A stretch of DNA of 64,000 bases from Marinibaculum sp040216765 (GCA_040216765.1 JAVJON010000028.1:79332-143331); one strand, 5' to 3'. Shown: positions 51,462 to 60,253, counted from the first letter of the stretch. Numbers and translations: made by a program. The notes: generated from the sequence alone by a model not told the origin.

Positions 51462-52088
51462 ATGACCGCCGATCTTGCCTTCCTGGAGCCGCTCTGCCTG
51501 CCGCCGCGCCGCTTCGCGGCGGGGGCGGCCCTGTTCCGTGCCGGCACGCCGAGTGCCGGGCTGCACCTGCTGCTCTCCGGCCGGGTGGCCCTGCACCGGC
51601 CGCTGGCCGACGGTGCGCTGGCCGTGGTCCATCGGGCCGCCGCGGTCGATACCTTCGCCGAAGCGGCAGTCTTCTCCGATGCCTACCATTGCGACGCCGT
51701 GGCGGATCGTGCCGCGGTGGTGCGCATCGTGCCGCGCGCGGCCGTGCACAAGGCCCTGCAGACGATTCCGGGTTTCGCCGCCGCCTTTTCCGCCCGTCTC
51801 GCCGGACAGGTGCAGGACCTGCGTGCCAGGGCGGAGATCCTGTCGATGCGCGGTGCGGCGGAGCGCACCGCCGCCTTCCTGGCGCTGCTGGCGCGCGGCG
51901 GCGAGGTGGAACTCGGCCGGCCGGTCAAGCATGTCGCGCCGGAGATCGGCCTGACCCATGAGGCGCTCTACAGGGCACTGGCCGAGCTCGTGCGGCGCGG
52001 GCGGATCGAGCGGAGGGGGCGCACCGGCTTCCGCCTGCTCCCCGGCGATCCCGACCCGGCAGCGGCATCGCCGGGGAGGGCAGGATGA
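51462..52088 (+). CDS. Crp/Fnr-family transcriptional regulator
   Basis: A 208-residue regulator with an N-terminal cyclic-nucleotide-type barrel (FAAGAALFRAGTPSAGLHLLLSGRVAL, about 18-45), a dimer helix (AARLAGQVQDLRARAEILSM) and a C-terminal helix-turn-helix (HVAPEIGLTHEALYRALAELVRRGRIERR). It has only one cysteine, so it lacks an iron-sulfur cluster and is unlike true Fnr. A heme-, metal- or metabolite-sensing member is likely. It overlaps the NTF2-like gene by ATGA. Confidence 0.87.
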   Translation: MTADLAFLEPLCLPPRRFAAGAALFRAGTPSAGLHLLLSGRVALHRPLADGALAVVHRAAAVDTFAEAAVFSDAYHCDAVADRAAVVRIVPRAAVHKALQTIPGFAAAFSARLAGQVQDLRARAEILSMRGAAERTAAFLALLARGGEVELGRPVKHVAPEIGLTHEALYRALAELVRRGRIERRGRTGFRLLPGDPDPAAASPGRAG

Positions 52089-52441
52089 CCCCGAAGGATC
52101 TGGTCTTGGCCTGGGTGCAGGCCTTCAACGCCCATGACCCGGATGCCCTGGCAGCGTTCTATGCGGAGGACGCGGTGAACCATCAGGTCGCCGAGGCGCC
52201 GGTCGCGGGTCGCGCGGCGATCCGGGAGATGTTCGCCGCCGGCTTCGCGGCGGCGGAGATGCACTGCATCGTGGAGGCGGTCTACCAGGACGGCGATGTC
52301 GCGATCCTGGAATGGCGCGATCCGCTGGGCCTGCGCGGCTGCGGCTTCTTCACCGTGCGCGACGGCCTGATCCGCTTCCAGCGCGGCTATTGGGACAAGC
52401 TCAGCTTCCTTCGCCAGCAGGGGCTGCCCCTGCCGGGGTGA
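52085..52441 (+). CDS. NTF2-like/SnoaL-fold protein
   Basis: A 118-residue protein of the nuclear-transport-factor-2-like fold: LVLAWVQAFNAHDPDALAAFYAEDAVNH at the start, then VAGRAAIREMFAAGFAAAEMH and DVAILEWRDPLGLRG. The fold makes a cone-shaped pocket used by SnoaL cyclases, dehydratases and ketosteroid isomerase, and it also occurs without activity. It is translationally coupled to the Crp/Fnr gene, so it might detect or process the signal ligand; that is inference. Confidence 0.78.
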   Translation: MTPKDLVLAWVQAFNAHDPDALAAFYAEDAVNHQVAEAPVAGRAAIREMFAAGFAAAEMHCIVEAVYQDGDVAILEWRDPLGLRGCGFFTVRDGLIRFQRGYWDKLSFLRQQGLPLPG

Positions 52442-52523
52442 CGGCGCAGTACCGACCGCAGGATCCGGGAGGCATGGCGGCCTGCGGACCGCTATGCAGG
52501 GCCCTTGTTGTCTGGAGGGCTCG

Positions 52524-53759
52524 ATGGCATCGGATCGGCAGGGCAGGCGCGGCGGCGGGGGGTTCGGTCATCTCGCCTGGGGCAACCTGTTCGCGCAGTC
52601 GGCGGAGCAGATCGCGCTGGCGGCGGCGCCGCTGGTGGCGGTCCTGGCGCTGGATGCGAGCGTGGCGGAGACCGGCAGCCTGCAGACCGGCCTGACCCTG
52701 CCTTTCCTGCTGTTCGCGATCCCGGCGGGGGTGCTGGCGGACCGGCTGTCCCGCCGCTCGCTGATGGTCGGTGCCGAGGCGCTGCGCCTCGTCTCGCTGG
52801 TCGCGATCCTGGCCCTGTTCGCGCTGGACGCGCTGACCTGGCCGCTGCTGGCCCTGCTCGGCTTCATCGGGGTCTGCGGCACGGTCGTCTTCACCGTTGC
52901 CGCGCCGGCCATGGTCCCGGCCCTGGTGCCGGCCGCGCGCCTGGCCTATGCCAATTCGCGGATCGAGCTGGCGCGCACCATCGCCTTCACCGCCGGGCCC
53001 GCGATCGCCGGCGCCATGGTCGGCTGGGCGGGCGGCGACATGGCCTTTGCGCTGGCTGCCGCCCTGTCGGCCTGTGCCGTCGTCGCGCTGGCCGGGATCC
53101 GCGAGCCGGGCCGCCCGCCGGCCGCGCGCCGGCGCATCCTGGTCGAGCTGCGCGAGGGCGCGGGCTTCGTCTTCCGCCACCGGCTGCTGGCGCCCGTCTT
53201 CGTCACCCAGTTCGTCTTCGGCGTGTCGTTCTACATGATCCTGGCGATCTTCGTGCCCTACGCGGTGCACGATATGGGGATGTCCGCGACGGGCACCGGG
53301 GTCACCCTGGCGATGCTGGGGGCGGGGATGGTGGTCGGTGCGCTTCTGGCGCCGCGCATCATGGGCCGCGTGGCCTTCGGGCGGGTGATCGCCACCGGCC
53401 CGGTGTCGGGGCTGGCCGCGTCGATGCTGATCGCCTCGACGATCTGGAACGGCTCCGGCATCGTGGCGGGCCTGGGCTTCTTCCTGCTGGGGGCGGGCCC
53501 GATCCTGTGGATCATCTCGACCACCACCCTGCGCCAGGCGGTGACGCCGGACCGGCTTCTGGGCCGGGCCTCCGCGATCAACGTGCTGGCCTACGGCGCC
53601 CGGCCGATCGGCGCCGGGCTGGGGGCGCTGCTGGGCGGCCTGTACGGCGCCGATGCCTGCCTGCTGGCCGCGGTGCTGATCTTTGCCGCCCAGGCCGCGA
53701 TCATCCTCGCCTCGCCGGCGGTGGGCCTGACGGAGCAGCCGGCGTCCGCGGGCGCCTGA
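52524..53759 (+). CDS. Major facilitator superfamily transporter (MFS_3/EntS-like)
   Basis: A 411-residue membrane protein with about 11-12 hydrophobic segments. The loop after helix 2 carries the MFS motif GVLADRLSRRSLMV, and LGFFLLGAGPILWIISTTTLRQAVTPDRLLGRASA is the second-half counterpart typical of the enterobactin exporter EntS/MFS_3 group. It is probably a drug or siderophore exporter. The start follows GGAGGGCTCG. The convergent sulfotransferase-like gene ends 12 bases away. Confidence 0.88.
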   Translation: MASDRQGRRGGGGFGHLAWGNLFAQSAEQIALAAAPLVAVLALDASVAETGSLQTGLTLPFLLFAIPAGVLADRLSRRSLMVGAEALRLVSLVAILALFALDALTWPLLALLGFIGVCGTVVFTVAAPAMVPALVPAARLAYANSRIELARTIAFTAGPAIAGAMVGWAGGDMAFALAAALSACAVVALAGIREPGRPPAARRRILVELREGAGFVFRHRLLAPVFVTQFVFGVSFYMILAIFVPYAVHDMGMSATGTGVTLAMLGAGMVVGALLAPRIMGRVAFGRVIATGPVSGLAASMLIASTIWNGSGIVAGLGFFLLGAGPILWIISTTTLRQAVTPDRLLGRASAINVLAYGARPIGAGLGALLGGLYGADACLLAAVLIFAAQAAIILASPAVGLTEQPASAGA

Positions 53760-53771
53760 ACGGGGCGCCGC

Positions 53772-54692
53772 TCAGAGCTTGCCGGTGCCGGCGTAGATCG
53801 CGCGGATCAGCGGGTCGGCGCGGTAGTGGTCCAGCAGCAGCTCCCGGCCCTGCAGCTCTGCCTTCAGCCGCATCGCCAGGTCGTGGAAGCCGGGATTGCG
53901 GCTGCTTGAATCGTTGTCGTGCGAGACCTCGATCGGTCCGCGGCCCAGGAACGCCGACAGCGCCGCGGAGAGATCCAGCGCCGGATGGTCCAGGGCATAG
54001 AGCAGGACTTCGCCATAGCGGCTCGCATAGACGGCGGCGCCGTCGCTCCGCCGCACCGGTGTCCGGGCCGTCAGGTCCACCCCGAGAACCGACTGGAACT
54101 CCAGGCGCAGCCAGGTCTGCATGTATTGCATGTAGAACAGCGAGAAGTTCCGCAGTTCGCTGCGTCCGTCGACGGGGGGCAGGTAGCCGGATCCCGTTCC
54201 CGGCGCCTGCAGGAAGCCGGGATCTGTGCTGTGGCATCGATGATAGATCTGGGCGGCCTCTTCGATGACCCGGCGATAGCCGTCCAAGTCCAGGACGATG
54301 CCCTCATCGGACCTGTTCGCCATGCCCGCGCGGGACAGGCTGTCGATCTGGTTCTGCGCGGAATAGGCAATCACCGAGAACAGGTGATCGTACGGAAAGC
54401 GCACGCCCACGACGATCTTCGCAGGCGCCCGCGCGCCGTTGCCCACCCTGGCGAGGGCAACCTCGAACCGGCGCATTCTCTGCAGCTCGTACTGGATCCC
54501 GCCCGCGGGGCCGGCCTGGATCGTGGCACCGATGCCGTGCCGGCGCCGCTCGGCCCACAGCGCCCAGTCGAGATTGTGGGTGGTGACATGGCCGATGCCG
54601 TAGCGGCTGAGGGTCGTGCCAAGGGATGTGGTGGCAGTGCGGCCAGGGGTATAGAGAAAAACCTCGGGTGGCGCGTCCGCTGCCTCGGCCAT
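53772..54692 (-). CDS. Sulfotransferase-like protein
   Basis: A 306-residue protein whose N terminus LYTPGRTATTSLGTTLSRYG resembles the phosphate-binding loop of sulfotransferases (PAPS-binding P-loop-like). A later Arg-Phe-Pro-Tyr segment, GVRFPYDHLFSVIAYS, matches the second half of the PAPS site. Bacterial members decorate capsule, exopolysaccharide or lipids. It is 12 bases downstream of the polysaccharide-deacetylase gene, so a surface polysaccharide role is plausible. Confidence 0.62.
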   Translation of the reverse strand: MAEAADAPPEVFLYTPGRTATTSLGTTLSRYGIGHVTTHNLDWALWAERRRHGIGATIQAGPAGGIQYELQRMRRFEVALARVGNGARAPAKIVVGVRFPYDHLFSVIAYSAQNQIDSLSRAGMANRSDEGIVLDLDGYRRVIEEAAQIYHRCHSTDPGFLQAPGTGSGYLPPVDGRSELRNFSLFYMQYMQTWLRLEFQSVLGVDLTARTPVRRSDGAAVYASRYGEVLLYALDHPALDLSAALSAFLGRGPIEVSHDNDSSSRNPGFHDLAMRLKAELQGRELLLDHYRADPLIRAIYAGTGKL

Positions 54693-54704
54693 GGCCGCTG
54701 CCCG

Positions 54705-55556
54705 CTACGAGTCCGCGTCCCGGCCCTGCTGGCGGGCCAGCCATTCGTCGGCCAGGTCCTCCATCGCCAGGAAGGCCGCGCCCATTTCCCGCAGCGCCAG
54801 GATCAGGCGCTCCAGCAGCAGCATGCGGTGGCCGCGGCCCACCACATAGGGATGGAAGGTGTAGGTCAGCGCGCCCCAATCCTGCTCCTCCCGGGTCATG
54901 TAGAGGAAATCGTCGGTGAAGTTCTGCAGCACGCCGGCCGCCGGCTGCAGGCCCGGCATCAGGAAGCTCTTGGTGCGCAGGAACTCGAAATGCGGATGGT
55001 CGTCCAGGCTCCAGGAGATCGGCAGCTCGACAAGCCGGGTCTCCTTGCCGAAGCGCATCGGCTCGTCCGCGGACACCTCGTCGCCGCTGCGCACGAAATA
55101 CGGGTGATGGTCGTCGCCCATCATGCTGCTTTCATAGTCGAAGCCGTGCTTCAGCAGCAGGTCCAGGGTGGCCTCGCTGAGGTCCCAGGCAGCGGAGCGG
55201 TAGCCGCGCGGGTTCCGCCCGGTCAGTCGGTGGATGCTGTCGATCGCGCGCAGCATCTCCGTCTCCTCGCGCGCCGGATCCATCGCCGCAGGCAGTTCGT
55301 GCGAATAGCCGTGATGGGCGATCTCGTGCCCGGCGGCGACGATCCGGTCGCAGATCTCCGGATAGGTGTCGATCACGATCCCGGGGACGAACCAGGTGGT
55401 GCGGATGCCGTACTTCTCCATCAGCGCCAGGATCCGCCGGGCGCCGACCAGGCCGAATTCCCCGCGCGAGATCGGCGTCGGCGTGGTCATGCCGCGCACC
55501 GCGAAGCTGGACCAGGTGTCGAAATCGAACGTCAGGCAGGCAATGTGGCGAGGCAT
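54705..55556 (-). CDS. Polysaccharide deacetylase (NodB-fold)
   Basis: A 283-residue deacetylase of the NodB/carbohydrate esterase 4 fold. The catalytic Asp is in CLTFDFDTWSS, the metal-binding His-x3-His is in HEIAHHGYSHEL, RSAAWDLSE is the third motif, and YTFHPYVVGRG contains the later catalytic histidine. Related PuuE-type enzymes act on allantoin and purine-ring substrates, so an amide-hydrolase role is an alternative. It lies directly upstream of the sulfotransferase-like gene. The start follows GGAGCAGAACCC. Confidence 0.83.
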   Translation of the reverse strand: MPRHIACLTFDFDTWSSFAVRGMTTPTPISRGEFGLVGARRILALMEKYGIRTTWFVPGIVIDTYPEICDRIVAAGHEIAHHGYSHELPAAMDPAREETEMLRAIDSIHRLTGRNPRGYRSAAWDLSEATLDLLLKHGFDYESSMMGDDHHPYFVRSGDEVSADEPMRFGKETRLVELPISWSLDDHPHFEFLRTKSFLMPGLQPAAGVLQNFTDDFLYMTREEQDWGALTYTFHPYVVGRGHRMLLLERLILALREMGAAFLAMEDLADEWLARQQGRDADS

Positions 55557-55614
55557 GGGTTCTGCTCCGTTAACCGGCGGCGACCGGGATTCGACTTCCG
55601 GACCCGCGATCCTG

Positions 55615-55968
55615 TCAATGTCGGGTGGGGGCCGCGCCGCCGGCGGCTGGCCCTGGAAGATGCACCAGGAAGCCGGCCATGGCCGCACCGGCGGCGTCCT
55701 GCCCCTGCAGCGGGGTCATTGCCAGCACCTCGCCATCGTGCCTCGCTTCGAGCAGGTAGCGGGCGACCGGCTGGAACAGGGTTTCGCCGCTGGTCGGCGT
55801 GGCCGGGTCGATCAGCACCCGCACCGTCGCGACCTTGAGCGACGCGATGCCCTGGCCGAGCCGCTCCAGCGCCTCCAGCATGTCCAGCCCGCGCAGGTCG
55901 ATCTCCGCCTCCGCACGGCCGTCGCTGCCGAACAGGCGCCCGATATCGGTGGTGTCGTTGCCGCTCAA
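55615..55968 (-). CDS. Short Smr-domain-like protein
   Basis: A 117-residue protein with EIDLRGLDMLEALERLGQGIA at residues 20-42, which resembles the start of the Smr domain (DLHGxT). The characteristic HGxG of active Smr nucleases is missing, and the rest (TSGETLFQPVARYLLEARHDG) is only loosely similar. The start is TTG behind GGAAGG at a slightly long spacing. Function is unknown. It precedes the deacetylase gene by 58 bases. The 238-base gap before the encapsulin cargo gene holds no other gene. Confidence 0.5.
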   Translation of the reverse strand: MSGNDTTDIGRLFGSDGRAEAEIDLRGLDMLEALERLGQGIASLKVATVRVLIDPATPTSGETLFQPVARYLLEARHDGEVLAMTPLQGQDAAGAAMAGFLVHLPGPAAGGAAPTRH

Positions 55969-56206
55969 AATGCTGTTTCCTTCCGTCCGGCGTTCCGCCG
56001 GGGGAACCGTAGGCTGTCCTGGCCGTTACCTGGAGGCCGCTTCGCTTTCGCGCCCGCCCTCCCGTCAATCACCTTGCATCGCACGAGCGCTGGCGCAAGG
56101 GCCGGTTGCCGCACCGGGCAACGGGTGGGAGGCTACGGCGCGGCCTTGGCGGGATGCTATGGTGCACCTACATAGAAATTTGGAACGGATCTAAGGAGAG
56201 GGGAGC

Positions 56207-56572
56207 ATGGCAAGCGAAGGCCTGCACGAGCGCTTCGATGACCTCACGCCCGAGACGCGCGACCGCCATCGGGCCATCGTGTCCCTGATGGAGGAACTGG
56301 AAGCGGTCGACTGGTACCAGCAGCGGGTGGACGGGACGAGCGACCCGGAGCTGAAGGAGATCCTGGCGCATAACCGCGACGAGGAGATCGAGCACGCCGC
56401 CATGGTGCTGGAATGGTTGCGGCGGCGCGTGCCGAAGTTCGACGAGGAACTGGGCACCTATCTCAACACCGAGGGAAGGATTACCGCGGTGGAAGGCGAT
56501 GCGACGAGCGGGGGCGGCGGCGATCCGGACACGCCGACCGGCACGTTGGGCATCGGAAGTCTGAAGGAGTGA
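56207..56572 (+). CDS. Encapsulated ferritin-like cargo protein (EncFtn)
   Basis: A 121-residue ferroxidase cargo that forms a ring inside an encapsulin shell. The two-helix core carries the metal ligands and nearby residues of EncFtn: E29, E30, E32, W36, Y37, E60 and H63, in LMEELEAVDWYQQRV and RDEEIEHAAMVLEW. The C-terminal tail ends with the shell-targeting peptide TGTLGIGSLKE after a Gly-rich linker. It oxidises Fe(II) and hands iron to the compartment. The shell gene follows by 5 bases, and its ribosome site lies within the last codons here. Confidence 0.95.
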   Translation: MASEGLHERFDDLTPETRDRHRAIVSLMEELEAVDWYQQRVDGTSDPELKEILAHNRDEEIEHAAMVLEWLRRRVPKFDEELGTYLNTEGRITAVEGDATSGGGGDPDTPTGTLGIGSLKE

Positions 56573-56577
56573 GCGTC

Positions 56578-57393
56578 ATGAACGACCTGCAACGCGAACG
56601 CGCGCCGTTTTCCGCCGATGTCTGGGAAGAAATCGATGAGGAAGCGACGGAGGTCCTGAAGCTCCGGCTCGCCGGACGCAAGCTCGTGGATTTCAACGGC
56701 CCGCTGGGCTGGAACACCTCGGCGCTGGACCTTGGCCGGACCGAGAAGATCGACGGCAGCCTCGGCGACGGCGTGGAGGCCAGCCTGCGCCGCTCCCTGC
56801 CGCTGGTGGAGCTGCGCGTGCCGTTCCGCCTGGACCGCGAGGAGATCGAGGCGATCGAGCGCGGCGCCAAGGATGCCGATCTGGACCCGGTCGTGAATGC
56901 CGCGATGGCGTTGTCGCGGGCGGAGGACAAGGCGATCTTCTCCGGCTATCCGGGGGCCCGGATCGAAGGGATCATGACGGCGGCCAAGGGCGCGACCCTG
57001 TCCTTGTCCAGCGATTTCACGAAGTATCCGGGCACGGTGGTGGAGGCCCTGCAGAAGCTGCGCGACGCCGGTGTCGCCGGGCCCTATGGCATCGCGCTCG
57101 GGCCGCGCTGCTATGGCGGCCTGACCCGCACCGTGACCAGTGGCGGCTATCCGATCCTGCAGCATGTCAAGCAGCTGGTCGACGGGCCGATCGTCTGGGC
57201 GCCGGCGGTCGACGGCGCGGTGGTGATGAGCCTGCGCGGCGGCGATTTCGAGCTGTCGATCGGGCGCGACATTTCCATCGGCTATTGGGATCATGACGAG
57301 ACATCGGTCTCCCTCTACCTGGAGGAAAGCCTGACCTTCCGGACCCTGGGGCCGGAGGCGGCGGTGCCGCTGGTCTACAGCGACAAGGCCTGA
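56578..57393 (+). CDS. enc: Family 1 encapsulin shell protein
   Basis: A 271-residue HK97-fold protein that self-assembles into a nanocompartment. Hallmarks are RERAPFSADVWEEIDEEATEVLKLRLAGRKLVDFNGPLGW, then the E-loop region, RAEDKAIFSGYPGARIEGI, GPYGIALGPRCYGGLTRT and the C-terminal IGRDISIGYWDHDETSVSLYLEESLTFRT. It holds the iron-oxidising cargo encoded just upstream. Iron storage and protection from oxidative stress are the known roles of this pair. The ribosome site AAGGAG overlaps the cargo gene's last codons. Confidence 0.96.
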   Translation: MNDLQRERAPFSADVWEEIDEEATEVLKLRLAGRKLVDFNGPLGWNTSALDLGRTEKIDGSLGDGVEASLRRSLPLVELRVPFRLDREEIEAIERGAKDADLDPVVNAAMALSRAEDKAIFSGYPGARIEGIMTAAKGATLSLSSDFTKYPGTVVEALQKLRDAGVAGPYGIALGPRCYGGLTRTVTSGGYPILQHVKQLVDGPIVWAPAVDGAVVMSLRGGDFELSIGRDISIGYWDHDETSVSLYLEESLTFRTLGPEAAVPLVYSDKA

Positions 57394-57445
57394 CATCCGG
57401 ACGGCGGCCCGGCCGGCTTGCCGGCGGGGCCATCTGGGTTAGTCT

Positions 57446-57482
57446 GCGGGCGGCGCGGCGGCAGGGGCCCCGCGCCGCCCGC
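57446..57482 (+). terminator. Long GC hairpin after the encapsulin gene
   Basis: GCGGGCGGCGCGG (57446-57458) and CCGCGCCGCCCGC (57470-57482) form a perfect 13-bp stem with an 11-base loop, 53 bases past the encapsulin stop. No T run follows. It separates the encapsulin pair from the amidase gene. Confidence 0.6.
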
Positions 57483-57538
57483 TGTCGTTTCACCAGACGC
57501 CGCGCGGGCCGGAGCGAACAGGTAGCGGGGGCGACAGC

Positions 57539-58939
57539 GTGAGCGACGACAAGCCGGCACGGATCGAGGGGGCGGAACGGATCGAGGGAATGTGGACCAT
57601 TGCGGGCCTCGCGCGCGATCTGGCCACGGGGCAGGAGACCGCGACCCGGCTGGTCGAGACCTGCCTGGGGCGGATCGGCGACACGGCCGGCGAGGGCGGC
57701 CTGGCCTTCCTGTCGGTGGCCAACGAGCGTGCCCGCAAGCAGGCGGCGTGGGTCGACCAGGCGCGGCGCGACGGCCTGCCGCTGCCGCCCTTTGCCGGCA
57801 TCCCGATCGCGGTCAAGGACCTGGCCGATATCCGCGGCGAGGTCACCGGCGCCGGCAGCCCGGTCCTGGCGCAGCGCCCGCCGGCGGCGGCCGATGCGCC
57901 GGCGGTGGCGCGCCTGCAGAATGCCGGCTTCATCGTCGTCGGCCGCACCAACATGACCGAGTTCGCCTATTCCGGCCTGGGTATCAACCCGCATTACGGC
58001 ACGCCGGCCAGCCCCTGGGACCGTGCGTCGCGGCGGATCCCCGGCGGCTCCTCGTCCGGCAGCGCGGTGGCCGTGGCCGACGGCATGTGCGTGGCCGCGC
58101 TGGGCACCGATACGGGCGGTTCCTGCAGGATCCCGGCGGCGCATTGCGGCACGGTCGGGTTGAAATCGACGGTCGGCCGGATTCCGGTCGACGGCATGGT
58201 GCCGCTGTCGCCCACGATGGATTCGGTGGGGCCGCTGGCCAACAGCGTGGCCTGCGCCGCGCTGTTCGATGCCGTGCTCGACGGCCGGCCCGAACCCGCC
58301 GTCCCGCCGATGCAGGAGGCCCACCGGCTGCGGCTCGCGGTGCCGCGGAACTATCATTTCGACGGCATGGACGAGGCGGTCGCCGCCGCGTTCGAACGCG
58401 CCTGCTCCGCCCTGCGCGCGGCCGGCGCGGTGCTCGAGGAGGTCACCGTCCCGGCCTTCGACATGTATGCCGGGGTGACGGTACCGGGGGGCATCGTGGC
58501 GGCGGAGGCCTATGCCTGGCACCGGCCGCTGCTGGAGGCGCATCGGGACCAGTACTATCGCCACGTCCTGGGCCGTATCGTGGCCGGGTCGAAGCAGAGC
58601 GCGGCGGACCTGCTGGACATGTTCCGCGTGCGGCGGGAGGCGATCGCCGATTTCGCCCGGCTGATGGATGGCTTCGACGCCATGATCGGACCCACCACGG
58701 CAGCGATCGCGCCGCCGATCGCCGGCCTGGAAGCCGATGACGAGGCCTATGTCCGGACCAACGTGCTGATGCTGCGCAACACCTCGTCGATGAACTTCCT
58801 GGATGGCTGCGCGATGTCCCTGCCGATCCACCGTCCCGGCGAGCCGGCCGTCGGCCTGCATGTGATGCTGCCCGGCGGCCAGGACCGCCGCCTGCTGTCG
58901 CTGGCACGGGGCATCGAGGCCGCGGTCGCGCCCCGCTAG
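57539..58939 (+). CDS. Second amidase-signature-family amidase
   Basis: A 466-residue amidase. The triad is K93 (IPIAVKDLADI), S171 (GGSSSGSAVA) and S195 (GTDTGGSCRIPA). It differs from the amidase at 40462 in its N terminus and shows about the same core, so the two are paralogs with probably different substrates. It starts at GTG. It lies 4 bases before the secreted-protein gene and may be cotranscribed with it. Confidence 0.88.
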   Translation: MSDDKPARIEGAERIEGMWTIAGLARDLATGQETATRLVETCLGRIGDTAGEGGLAFLSVANERARKQAAWVDQARRDGLPLPPFAGIPIAVKDLADIRGEVTGAGSPVLAQRPPAAADAPAVARLQNAGFIVVGRTNMTEFAYSGLGINPHYGTPASPWDRASRRIPGGSSSGSAVAVADGMCVAALGTDTGGSCRIPAAHCGTVGLKSTVGRIPVDGMVPLSPTMDSVGPLANSVACAALFDAVLDGRPEPAVPPMQEAHRLRLAVPRNYHFDGMDEAVAAAFERACSALRAAGAVLEEVTVPAFDMYAGVTVPGGIVAAEAYAWHRPLLEAHRDQYYRHVLGRIVAGSKQSAADLLDMFRVRREAIADFARLMDGFDAMIGPTTAAIAPPIAGLEADDEAYVRTNVLMLRNTSSMNFLDGCAMSLPIHRPGEPAVGLHVMLPGGQDRRLLSLARGIEAAVAPR

Positions 58940-58943
58940 GCCG

Positions 58944-59669
58944 ATGCGCCGCAGCCGGACATGGCAGCCAGCCGTCGCGCTCGCGGCCCTGCTTGTGGCG
59001 GCCGCCCCGGCCGTCCCGGCGGCGCGGGCCGCGGACCCGGCGCGCGAAGCCGCGGCCGGCCCTGCCTGTCCCGGTCCGCCCCTGGACCCGGTGGTCAGCG
59101 TGCAGATCCGCCTGCCGACGGTGAGCCACAACCTGAGCCTCGAGGGCGAAGCCATTGCCCGGCGCGCGGTGGAGGTCGAGCCGCATATCGACCATGACCA
59201 TGACTGGGTCGATGGCACGGTGGGACTGACCACGGTCAACTTCCTGTCCGACCTGCGCCTGGGCCTGGTGTTCAGGGATGTCGAACAGGGGGTCTGCGTG
59301 CAGATCCGCCGGGTCAATGCGGTGTTCGGCTTCAGCCAGATGGTGGTCTATGTCGCCCGGGAGTACGGCACGGCGTCCTGCGCCTACAAGGAAGTGCTCA
59401 ACCACGAGCACAAGCATGTGCAGATCTTCCGCGACGAGGTCCTGAAGGCGCGGCGGCCGTTCGAGGATGCCATCGGCTACACGATCCGCACCAAGACCCC
59501 GTTCCTGGCGCCCGACCGGGCGGCGGGCGAGGCGGCCGCCCGCCTGATCCTGGAATCCGGGGTGCAGCCGGTCCTGGGAAACATGTGGCACCAGGGCGAC
59601 AACAAGCATCGCCTGCTGGATTCCACCGAGAGCTATCGCCGCACCGAGCGGCAATGCGCCGACTGGTGA
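58944..59669 (+). CDS. Putative secreted metallopeptidase (HExxH)
   Basis: A 241-residue exported protein. The signal peptide is about 1-29 (VALAALLVAAAPAVPAARA). Further on, LNHEHKHVQIFRDEVL holds HEHKH, an HExxH zinc-peptidase-type motif with a downstream Glu/Asp. The four or so cysteines (AGPACPGPP, GVCVQIRR, SCAYKEV, QCADW) could form disulfides. The family is not one I can name, so peptidase activity is only suggested. It follows the amidase by 4 bases and precedes the acetyltransferase. Confidence 0.65.
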   Translation: MRRSRTWQPAVALAALLVAAAPAVPAARAADPAREAAAGPACPGPPLDPVVSVQIRLPTVSHNLSLEGEAIARRAVEVEPHIDHDHDWVDGTVGLTTVNFLSDLRLGLVFRDVEQGVCVQIRRVNAVFGFSQMVVYVAREYGTASCAYKEVLNHEHKHVQIFRDEVLKARRPFEDAIGYTIRTKTPFLAPDRAAGEAAARLILESGVQPVLGNMWHQGDNKHRLLDSTESYRRTERQCADW

Positions 59670-59671
59670 CG

Positions 59672-60238
59672 ATGCCCGCGGCCGTCCTGCATACCGCGCG
59701 GCTGGTGCTGCGCCCCTGGCGCGACGACGATCTGGCGCCCTTCGCGGCGCTGAATGCCGATCCGGACGTGATGCGGCATTTCCCGTCCTGCCTGGACCGG
59801 GCCGCGAGCGATGCGCTGGCCCGCCGGATCGGCGAGAAGCTGGAGGCGAACGGCTACGGCCTCTGGGCGGTGGAGGCCCTGCCATCGGGCGGCTTCATCG
59901 GCTTCACTGGCCTGAACCGCCCGGATTTCCAGGCGCATTTCACGCCCTGCCTGGAGATCGGCTGGCGCCTGGCACGCGCCGCCTGGGGCCGGGGCTATGC
60001 GACGGAGGCCGCCCGCGCCGCGCTGGGCTTCGCCTTCGACGATCTGGGGGAAGGTCAGGTGGTGGCCTTCACCGCCGCCGGCAACGACCGTTCGCGCGCG
60101 GTGATGGCGCGGCTGGGCATGTCCCGCGACCCGGTCGACGATTTCGACCATCCCGCCCTGCCGGAGGGGCATGCCTTGCGCCGGCATGTGCTGTACCGGT
60201 CGGACCGGCCGGCTGGTCCCGCGGCGGCGCCGCGATAA
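59672..60238 (+). CDS. GNAT-family N-acetyltransferase
   Basis: A 188-residue acetyltransferase of the RimJ/RimL-like type: LHTARLVLRPWRDDDLAPFAALN at the start, EIGWRLARAAWGRGYATEAARAALGFAF (acetyl-CoA pyrophosphate site), and VVAFTAAGNDRSRAVMARLGM at the end. Members acetylate ribosomal-protein or other N termini and small molecules. An alternative start at 59654 overlaps the previous gene. It is convergent with the HPP-CBS gene. Confidence 0.88.
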   Translation: MPAAVLHTARLVLRPWRDDDLAPFAALNADPDVMRHFPSCLDRAASDALARRIGEKLEANGYGLWAVEALPSGGFIGFTGLNRPDFQAHFTPCLEIGWRLARAAWGRGYATEAARAALGFAFDDLGEGQVVAFTAAGNDRSRAVMARLGMSRDPVDDFDHPALPEGHALRRHVLYRSDRPAGPAAAPR

Positions 60239-60253
60239 TGCCTGCGGCGCCGG

